This document shows positions 56,494 to 64,000 of a stretch of 64,000 bases of DNA, in pieces. The notes beneath the pieces were generated by a model that was not told where the DNA came from, ran no database searches, and was given only the letters and a program-made list of their open reading frames with translations. This stretch comes from Jaminaea rosea (taxonomy: Eukaryota > Basidiomycota > Exobasidiomycetes > Microstromatales). The DNA is taken from NCBI RefSeq assembly GCF_003144245.1, contig NW_020289983.1, positions 620,001 to 684,000 on the forward strand, given 5' to 3'. A program made the translations under genes and the position numbers. How positions within the stretch are numbered: the stretch's first letter is position 1; each line of letters begins with the position of its first letter.

Positions 56494-58284
56494 ATGTCGA
56501 CGTCGACGTCGACGCCGACCATTACGCACCCCCTCGACGGGAGTGCAAGCGCTGAGGCTCATGGCGACGCTGAGTCGTCGCGACATCAAAGTCGAGGTCA
56601 AGATCAAAGCCGACAGGCTGCATACACGCATACACCGCCGCGGATCGCCATAAGAGACGATGCCACGCCGTCGCCCCTCGCGCCTCCTGCTGCTCAGCAA
56701 CCAGACGCAGCGCCACCTCGCATAGCTCAGCAGCCCGCTCCTGCACCTGTCACTGCCACTCCTACGCCTGGCGTACCTCCAGCGCCAGCCACGACCACAG
56801 GCATCGCTCCCCTCCCCGTCGCCGTACCGGACGAAGCCCTCCTCGTGCGACACAACCTCCTCCAAACAATCTGGACAACCTATCGCTCCCTAGGTCGTCC
56901 CCGCCGGTGGATCCTCCTTCTACGTCTGCTGATCAGCCTCATTCAAGTCATCCCAGCAATAGTCATCCTCTCCCTTCCCACCTCCCTGGGAAACTCACCA
57001 GGAAAGCATTACAACCTGGACTCGGGAGAAGGACCAGAATGCGATCCAGAGCCAATCTTCGTCTTCCTCGCGCTCCACACCGTCCGAGTTGCGGCAACGA
57101 TGCCCCTCGATTTCTACCTGGGTCTGTCACCACACAGATCGGCAAGACAACGTCGCCCTGGCGCACCGGGTCAGGCGGAGCGGGAGCGATCCCGCCGCAT
57201 GGGTAGCCTAGAGCTAGACCGCAAAACCAGCCGACTTGCGGATCTCTTGGGATTCCTGCATATAGTCGTCTTTGCCGTGGGCAACTATGCGGTGTGGACT
57301 AGAACGGAATGCAATGCTCGGCCTGCAGACTCGGTGCCCCTTTGGTGGACTAGTCTGGCCGTGCTCATCCTCACGTACGTGGTGCTGTTCAACGTCGTGC
57401 TGCTCACCTTCCTCGTGGTCTTCTTCCTCCCAGCCACGCTGGCCGTGCTGCGGGCCCTGGGCTTGGGAGGGAGGATAGCGCAGCAGGGGGAAATCAGGCC
57501 GGAGACGGGCAAGATCAAGAGGGAGGAGGTGGATGGGGTGACTAAGCTGGTTTATTATGTGGCGGAGGGTGCGAAGGAGGGGGAAGCGAGTCGATATGAA
57601 TCCTCGGAGGGAGAAGGAGCAGGGATGCACGCCCTCACACTGGAAGCGGCCAGCGTGCCCCTACCACCCTCACGGGCGGCCTCAACGATTGCGACTGATG
57701 CAACCACAACCACGACCACAGGGACTGCGACTCCAGCTTCGACTTCACGGTGGAGCTCACTCTTGCGGCTCCTCCTCCGCAAGCCGCGAGAGAGAGGGAG
57801 AAGGAAGGACCCCCAATTGTCCACGCCAGGAACAGCATCCTCCTCGTCCGCCATCACGCCCTCCACCAACCCATCCTCCGCTCCCCCCGCGGCTCGTGCT
57901 CTCAAATACCCTCTTCACCCGCTACCACCGCACAGGGCTACGTGCCCCATCTGTCTCGTCGATTTTGAGACGCCCGACCTCCACCCCACTCCCACACGCG
58001 GTGCACCGGCAAAGGGAGAGCAGCAGGAGGAGGAGGAGGCAGAAGAAGGGGAGCCAGAACCACTAAGATTGCTACCCTGCGGGCATGTCTTGCATAGGAG
58101 CTGCGTAGACGAGTGGCTCACGAGCGTATCGGGACGCTGTCCCGTTTGCCAGCGGCCATTGCTTGCGGACGAGGCAGGAGGGGCGGGGCCTGGGGAGGGG
58201 CAAGGGCGGGGGCAGGGCGATTTGGAGGCGCGACGTCCTGGCGCGAGGGGGGTTGAGGGAAGAGAGGGGGGAGATGCTGCGTAG
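56494..58284 (+). CDS. Multi-pass membrane RING-H2 E3 ligase
   Basis: Single exon, 596 residues. After ~125 Pro/Ala-rich residues there are four or five membrane segments (WILLLRLLISLIQVIPAIVI; PIFVFLALHTVRVAATMPL; LLGFLHIVVFAVGNYAVW; LAVLILTYVVLFNVVLLTFL). Then a disordered loop and a RING-H2 near the C-terminus: CPICLVDF, CGHVLHRSCVDEWL, CPVCQRPLL, the C3H2C3 form that recruits an E2 for ubiquitin. Between the first Cys pair and the third Cys lie 41 residues, just beyond the usual 9-39, filled with an acidic insert (EQQEEEEAEEGEPEP). A protein quality-control or membrane-protein-turnover role is inferred; the nearest named type is fungal TUL1/ASI-like membrane RING proteins, but no specific orthologue is claimed. 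Confidence 0.78.
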   Translation: MSTSTSTPTITHPLDGSASAEAHGDAESSRHQSRGQDQSRQAAYTHTPPRIAIRDDATPSPLAPPAAQQPDAAPPRIAQQPAPAPVTATPTPGVPPAPATTTGIAPLPVAVPDEALLVRHNLLQTIWTTYRSLGRPRRWILLLRLLISLIQVIPAIVILSLPTSLGNSPGKHYNLDSGEGPECDPEPIFVFLALHTVRVAATMPLDFYLGLSPHRSARQRRPGAPGQAERERSRRMGSLELDRKTSRLADLLGFLHIVVFAVGNYAVWTRTECNARPADSVPLWWTSLAVLILTYVVLFNVVLLTFLVVFFLPATLAVLRALGLGGRIAQQGEIRPETGKIKREEVDGVTKLVYYVAEGAKEGEASRYESSEGEGAGMHALTLEAASVPLPPSRAASTIATDATTTTTTGTATPASTSRWSSLLRLLLRKPRERGRRKDPQLSTPGTASSSSAITPSTNPSSAPPAARALKYPLHPLPPHRATCPICLVDFETPDLHPTPTRGAPAKGEQQEEEEAEEGEPEPLRLLPCGHVLHRSCVDEWLTSVSGRCPVCQRPLLADEAGGAGPGEGQGRGQGDLEARRPGARGVEGREGGDAA

Positions 58285-58620
58285 TTGTGGTCTTTGTACT
58301 CTGTTATCATCCATCGTGAATTCATTCTGGTCTCGACGCTGATATGACTCGAGTGAGGCGCGAAGCATAGGCGTAGGCACGGCGGCGTGGCAGCGTGGAA
58401 GCCCCGCGGCGCCACGTGGTTTGCTCCAGTCAGAGACTAAAGTCGCGCCTAAGCCACCCTCCCGCACGGGGCCGCACCCGCACGGCAGTGCCGCCTGAGT
58501 GGAGTTGGGCGCCTCGACTGACCGGATGCAGCGTCGGTCGTTTAGTCTAAGCCGGCCAGCCAGCCAGCTGAGCGGCTCGACCTCCTATCCTCCTCTCCGT
58601 ACCACCGAACTACCGTCATT
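58285..58620. other. Intergenic, promoter of carboxypeptidase
   Basis: This 336-bp stretch has a CCAG/GCCA tandem (58553-58567) and GC-rich patches near 58440-58490. No gene is seen. Confidence 0.35.
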
Positions 58621-60469
58621 ATGAGACTCAACCCATCATTCGCCCCCTTACTAGCCATCGCGGCTGCCTCTGCCTCTGCCTCGGTGCTGCGTGCCCCTGC
58701 GTTGGCCGAAGAGATCCACTGTGATGCAGCTGGCAACCTGGTGTGGATGGATAATGCGCAGCAGCAGCAGCAGCCCATGGCTGAGCTGGGCAGGCCGGAC
58801 TTTTCTTCCCACTCTCACCCTCAAGATGTCCTCCAGGCCGAAGTAATGGACGGCTTCAAGCACTTCGAAGAAGAAATGACCGGCTCACTCACCCACCTCC
58901 TCGAGGCTTTTGAGGACAAAGTCCACTCTGCTACGCACGCGGCCAACGGCTGGCTCAAGGAAGCCGAGAGTGTTTGGGCCTCAGGCATAGAGTACCAGCG
59001 CTTCACTCACGCCAGCTTCCCCAGCTATGCACTACGCGTCGCAAAGGACGTCAACGGGACGGTGTGCGACCCAGAGGCCAAGATGATCAGCGGCTACCTC
59101 GACGTGGCCGAGGACAAGCACCTCTGGTTTGCCCTCTTCGAGTCGCGCTCCAACCCAGCCAAGGATCCTCTGCAGCTTTGGCTCAACGGCGGGCCTGGCT
59201 GTTCTTCCTCGACCGGGCTACTCTTCGAGCTCGGACCCTGCCGTATCGCCAACAAGGGCGAGTCTGTGGTGCCCAACCCGCACAGCTGGAACAACAAGGC
59301 CAACCTCCTCTTCCTCGATCAACCCGTCAACGTCGGCTACTCCTACGGGGACGCGGACGTGAACAACACGCCCGCCGCAGCGGAAGACGTGTATGCTTTC
59401 TTGCAGTTGTTCTTGCAGAAGTTTGACAAGTACAGCAAGTTGCCCTTCCACGTCAGCGGGGAGAGCTACGCTGGCACGTACATCCCGCGCATTGGGGCCG
59501 TGATTCACGAGAAGAACACGCAGCTCGCCCAGCGCGCCGTCGCCGGTAACGGTGCCGTGCACGTCAATCTGGACAGCCTCCTCATCGGAAACGGCCTCAC
59601 CGACCCGAAGGCGCAGTTTGGCTCCTCTCCAGACTTCATGTGCGACAAGAACATCAACCCCTACGCCCTCTTTAAGAACGACTCTTCCACGTGCACCTCG
59701 CTTCGCGCCAAAGCCAAGACCTGCACCAGCTTGATTGACGCATGCTACAAGTACGAGTCGCGCCTCACCTGCCTTCCCGCGGCCATCCAGTGCTGGAGTG
59801 GGGTGTACGGCCCTGCTCAGGACTCGGGCAAGAACCTGTACGACCTCCGACGCGACTGCGATCGCTCCCCTGACGCGGATGGGCCGCTCTGCTATCGCGA
59901 GATGGAGTGGATGGAGGTGTACATGAACAAGCCAGAGGTAAAGAAGGCATTTGGCGCGGAGAGGGACGTGCAGTTCCAGAGCTGGTGAGTGGGCGTGGGT
60001 GGAGCAGACGAGCAGAGACGAGAAGGGACGCTCACTAGCCACACTCCACATTACTCACCGCGCCCGCCCGCTCCGCAGCAACACCGACGTCAACCGCGCC
60101 TTCCTCCTACAAGGCGACGTGGCCCACGACTCATCGAAGCATCTCCCCGACCTCATCGCCGCGGGCATCCGAGTAGGCATCTACGCGGGCATGGCGGACC
60201 TGATGTGCCACTGGTACGGAAATGAGCAATGGACCTCTTCGCTCGAGCACGCCTACTCCACCGAGTATGCCAAGTCCCCCGAGAAGGAGTGGACCGACAA
60301 GCACAACCAGACGGTCGGGTCTGTGCGAAGTGCGGGGGCAGAGAAGGGCGGGTTTGGACAGTACGCCTGGATCAAGATTAGGGAGGCTGGGCATATGGTT
60401 CCCATGGACCAGCCTGAGCTGGCCTTGAAGATGGTCGAGGCTTGGAGGGAGGATAAGGCGCTGGTCTAA
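58621..60469 (+). CDS. Vacuolar carboxypeptidase Y-type serine carboxypeptidase, two exons
   Basis: Exons 58621-59984 and 60079-60469 encode 584 residues. A signal peptide (NPSFAPLLAIAAASASASVL) and a ~120-residue helical propeptide precede the mature enzyme. Seen: WLNGGPGCSSSTGLLFELGP (substrate/oxyanion loop), SWNNKANLLFLDQPVNVGYS, GESYAGTYIPRIGA with catalytic S282, YAGMADLMCHWYGN with Asp495, and EAGHMVPMDQPELAL with His560. Paired cysteines around 59694-59800 suit the lid disulfides of carboxypeptidase Y. The 94-nt intron is phase 2, starts GTGAGT and ends CCGCAG; splicing restores QSCNTDVNRAFLLQGD. In yeast CPY the Asp lies in 'GDKDFICNW'; here the first Asp is Met but the catalytic one is kept. 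Activity in the vacuole is inferred from the family. Confidence 0.93.
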
Positions 60470-60991
60470 GTGAGCATTGCTCGCGAGCCCCTTTCCAGCT
60501 TGGAGCGCTCCTAGAGGGAGGAGGAGATGTGAGGGGAAGTCGGAGCGCAAAAGTAAGCTCCGTGGCCTTTCCGTCTTTGCTCCTTGCCATTCTGTGGCCT
60601 GCTCTTATTAGATCTTCGTCTGATCGGAGGAACGGCGGAGCCTGTTTGTCCCCTCTACCTCTCATCAGCACGAGAAGGAAGGAAATTTCATATCTACACG
60701 CTCTTCCTTACTTCTCACCGCCGTCGATACTACGTCACCCCTCGTTCACGAGCGGGGCTATCCCCGTATTCACGCGTCCCGCCCGGAGTTGCTCGACTCA
60801 CAAATGCGCCTGCCCCTCCACTCGAATGCCGTCCGCCCTGAGTCGCCCTGGGTTTCCCCGCATCCGCACGCGGAACCAAATGAGATGTCGCCGCCCTGTT
60901 CTTTCTCTCTTCTCTTCCTCTTCCTCACCTTCCCTTCATTTCCTCCCCTCCCTCATCTTCCTCATCTCATGCTCCTCCCTCCCCGTCCAGT
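60470..60991. other. Intergenic, promoter of HAM1-like gene
   Basis: This 522-bp stretch contains an ACGCGT at 60772-60777 and a long pyrimidine tract (about 60895-60985) ending in CAG immediately before T-ATG. That end looks like a splice acceptor, so a 5' exon or UTR intron is possible; I could not fit an in-frame upstream exon. Confidence 0.35.
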
Positions 60992-63900
60992 ATGACACTA
61001 ATAGACGTTCTCGCCGCCCTCTCAGAAGGCTCACTCCCCTCGACGGCGCAACTCCTCTCGCACCTCTCGCACCTCCAATCCTCTTCCCTCCTCTCCCCCT
61101 CGACCACACGTCCCCCGCGCCACGCAGACGAGCTAGACGCCCATCATCACAAGAAGACGCTGCTTCGCGACGTGCAGCATGTCCTCGCCGCCCTCCAGGT
61201 GGTGCTGCGCGAACGCAATGGGAGGGACGAGGCGCAAGAGCTCCTCTGGCGTCTGAGGGGGGAGGCGTTGAAGCTGGGCGAGGAGTTGAGCAAAGAGGAG
61301 ATCGAGGCGCGAAAGAAGGCCAAAGAGGAGGCGAAAGCTGCGAAAAAAGCTGCGAAGCTGGAGAGAAAGCAACGCACCAAGGAGCTGGACAAGGCCGCTG
61401 CCCCTAGCAAGGAGAAGGCGCGTACGGCGTATGATCACCTCTTGACCCTGGTGCGGATCACGCTCGTTCAGCCTGAGCTTCGCCATATTCTTGCGGATTT
61501 CGCCCTCCTGGGATTGGAGATCGTGGACCAGACTGCGTCGGATACGTTTGGGGAAGAGGCGAGACACGATCTTGGTCAGGCGGTGCAAGCTGGTGGTAAG
61601 GTGGGGGGGACGATCGAAGGGATTATTCGGGGTTTGAAGGAGGAATACGCTGAGCGAGGGATGGTGGGTAATGGCAACGCAGTCCTACAGGAGCAGGTGG
61701 CAAGACTAGCCCAGGATCCACCTGCGGCCGCCGCCGCCGCGGGATCGGGCAATGCGAATGGAACCGCGAACGCAAATGGGAGCGCGCAGCTGCCCAACCT
61801 GCTCAAGCTCAAGGCCCGCACTCTCGCTCTCGTCGAGCTGGCTAGGCGAAAGCAGCGCGGAGAGGATGTAGGCTCCCCGAGCTCTGAATTGCCCACGTTG
61901 GACGAGTTGCGCGCTCTGCTCGCTCAGGAGCTGGGCAACGGGCTCGGAGGGGATGCAGAGGTAGAGGCGGCCCTCGCACCTCTCGAGCATGGGACGACAG
62001 CAGCATCGACAGATCCAGACGGAGAGGCAGCCTTGCCAGCCGCGATAGCCAAGCCAGTACCGGCGACGAACGGCCACGACGGACCTGCGCCCCCTCTCGC
62101 ACGCACGGACATGGCCGACCTTCTCCAGCTGATCGGCGTCGACTCCCTGCTCAGCTCCGTCCCCTCCCGTACCTCCATCTCCACAGCCAAACTCCGCGCG
62201 AAGGACGCAGCATCCAAAGCGCGCATCGAAGGAGCAAAGAATGCGCGCGTCGCCTGGCGCGAGCAAGGTCAAGACCGCCTTCTCTCCCGTCTTCGTCGAC
62301 TCCTCTGTGACGTCCAATCGCAGGACTCGTCGCGGCAGGCGGCCCTCTGGTTCTTGGAGCAGGTGGAGCTGCTGGTCGAGTGGATAGCAACACGGAGCTT
62401 GGAGGTGCCGCAGGGCGTGGCGGGGAAGGCTGAGCAGGGATGGGAGGCACTAGGGCCGGGGGTGAAGTTGCTTGAGGGGTTCCAGGGGGGGAGAAGGGTC
62501 AGACCTATTTTGGGGTTGGTGCAGAGTGAGTGGGCCGGAGATGAGGAGGGAGGAGATGACAAGCCAAGTACAAGGGAGCTGACCTCTCTTCCCCTTGCCG
62601 CGCGCTCGCAGGGTTAGGCCGCGACTTCAGGCAGGACCCAGAGCTTCGCACCTTCGTGCGCGACGCAGACCAGTACCTTCGAGATTCTCTGCTCAAGCCG
62701 GGCTGGGTGTTAGAGCAGTCCTGCGAGGAAGCAGGTCGGGCCCTCGTTGCGCGTTTTCAAGGGCTGGGCGACTCCTACCGTCAGGATCTTGCCTCTCTTC
62801 TACGAGAGGTGCAGGGCCTCTTCGAGGAGGTCCCCAAGGACCCGGCCATCGAGGGACTCAAGGTCGCGCTCAAGGGCTTCGGGAAGGACCTCACGCTGGG
62901 AAGGAGGTACATGTATTTTCCGAAGCCGCACGTTTGGCAGGAGATTTTCAGGGAGATACTGCCGCCCTTATTCACCAAGATTGTACGTCCTCCACGCCTT
63001 CTGGCCAGGCCAGATCTCCCCACCTCACGCTCACGCTCACCCTCCCCTTCCTTGTCTCCCTCCACCGCCCAGGACGTCCTCCCCATCCCGCGCATCAAGT
63101 ACACGCACCCGGACTTTGTCCTCACCTTGGAGAACCTGGCCATCTCATTGCGCGACCTCATACCCAACACGCTGGACGTGCGAGTACAGAACGATTTCCA
63201 CGTCGACTTTAAGCGGCTGAAGAGCGAGTCGAGCCATTGTCATCGGATCAAGATCAAGGTCAAGGGGATGGGCCTCAGGATCCACAAGGTGGCATTTGCC
63301 GTCGAGTTGTTGAAGGGGGTGCATTTCAAGGACAAGGGCATCCTAGACCTCCTCATTCGAGACGTTGGTCTGAGCATTGTCGTCGATGTGCCCAAAACAT
63401 ACTCGGAGCACTTCTTTACAGTTCACAAAGTCAAGGTGAGAGTGCGCCCGATCGCTACTCCCCGCCTACACGCCGTTCTCACCCCATCTCTCTCTCTCTC
63501 CCGCACTTCGCGCGCCAGGGCAAGCTCGGGAAGTTGCAAATCGCCGTGCGCCAGTCGAACCACGCCATCCTTCACAAGCTAGCCGAAGGGCTTGTCGACT
63601 CCTCCCTGACCAAGTTCATCCTCCGCCAATTGATGGCCAAAGGCGTAACCATCGGCCTCAAACAGCTCGACGTCGCCCTCATGCAGCTCCGGCTCAACCC
63701 GGCCGACCCGGACGACAGGAAGCGGATGGTACGCCTCAAGCAGCAAGCTGCCGAGCTTCGCGACTTGATGGTCAAGCTGCGCGAGCAGGCGGGAACACTC
63801 GAGGTGGACTTTTTGGACGTGAACGAGGACGGAACGCCCGGGAAGAGTCGGTTGAAGCAGTGGCAGGAGGAGACGCATGTGCTGCGTTGGGTCAAGGGCC

Positions 63901-64000
63901 AGGTCAAGAAGACCGGCACGAGAGAGATAAAAAGAGACAGGTGGCGCAGTAATGTTTTCGACCTCGAGGGAGAGGACTCCATGGAACTTTCCGCTCAGCC
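60992..64000 (+). CDS. HAM1-like/DUF5923-type fungal protein, 3' end outside the window
   Basis: Exons 60992-62525, 62612-62982, 63073-63435 and 63519-64000 (open at the edge) give at least 916 residues. Exon 1 has LSEGSLPSTAQLLSHLSHL and long helices with a Lys/Glu/Ala coiled coil (LSKEEIEARKKAKEEAKAAK), then DHLLTLVRITLVQPELRHIL. After intron 1 (phase 1, CTGAC branch): RDFRQDPELRTFVRDADQYL, RYMYFPKPHVWQEIFREILP; exon 3: IPRIKYTHPDFVLTLENLAI, LRIHKVAFAVELLKGVHFKD, DKGILDLLIRDVGLSIVVDV; exon 4: GKLGKLQIAVRQSNHAILHK. Repeated beta-strand stretches like these are seen in fungal HAM1-like N- and C-terminal domain proteins, thought to be lipid-binding. The family call is from overall pattern; the role is unknown. 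Intron 2 (90 nt) is stop-free and a multiple of three. Confidence 0.6.

Noticed and set aside
60529-61407. 292-codon plus-strand frame overlapping the HAM1-like start
   Set aside because: It is Pro/Arg/Ser-rich, out of phase with the conserved protein, and overlaps its first 400 coding bases.
1-64000. Transposable elements, virus-derived sequence, CRISPR arrays, toxin genes
   Set aside because: No reverse transcriptase, transposase, integrase or capsid-like motifs, no long terminal or inverted repeats and no regularly spaced repeats were seen by eye; only microsatellites and short tandem repeats.

Overview
The window is nuclear DNA of a filamentous or dimorphic basidiomycete, most likely a smut-lineage fungus (Ustilaginomycotina). 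The grounds are GC-rich sequence (judged by eye, not counted), tightly packed single-copy eukaryotic genes on both strands, mostly intron-poor genes with long Ser/Ala/Gly/Pro-rich disordered tails, and short introns of about 70-190 nt with GTGAGT/GTACGT-type donors, a CTGAC or CTAAC branch site and a CAG acceptor. The lineage is inferred; no rRNA or tRNA gene was recognised to confirm it. I see no transposon, virus copy, CRISPR array or bacterial-type operon.

I support 28 protein genes. Left part (1-16998): an RMD1/DUF155 protein cut by the window edge, divergent from rad52; a SAM methyltransferase; an ATG14/UVRAG-like autophagy subunit; an FG nucleoporin (Nup54/57); an unknown protein; the ER-fusion GTPase SEY1; and a Pho80-type cyclin. 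Middle part (17307-38261): a WDR89-like WD40 protein, dynactin p24, an unknown disordered protein, a five-exon ZNF706-type mini zinc-finger protein, mitoribosomal mS37 (MRP10), a secreted WSC wall protein, the Arp2/3 activator LDB17/Dip1, an F-box protein, a BAR-PH-ArfGAP and a PRCC homologue. Right part (38524-64000): mitoribosomal mL54, a folylpolyglutamate/dihydrofolate synthase, a PDK1-type kinase, a disordered protein with a possible HSP20-like end, a PNGase A-type secreted amidase, CCT6 chaperonin, a three-exon membrane protein (Apq12-like?), a membrane RING-H2 protein, a vacuolar carboxypeptidase, and a HAM1-like/DUF5923 protein cut by the right edge.

The genes do not form a cluster with one purpose; they are housekeeping genes. 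Loose themes are membrane traffic and lipid signalling (ATG14-like, SEY1, BAR-ArfGAP, PDK1, carboxypeptidase, HAM1-like), actin and dynein (LDB17, dynactin p24) and mitochondrial translation (mS37, mL54). The main gains from reading the raw sequence are genes and exons that simple open-frame scanning misses: the open-ended RMD1 gene, the ZNF706 homologue with a 17-nt first exon, the second exon of mS37, the last exon of dynactin p24, a third exon of the PNGase A gene, and the three-exon assembly of the membrane protein at 54778-56007. I did not find a convincing undescribed multi-gene system; the most unusual features are listed as findings.
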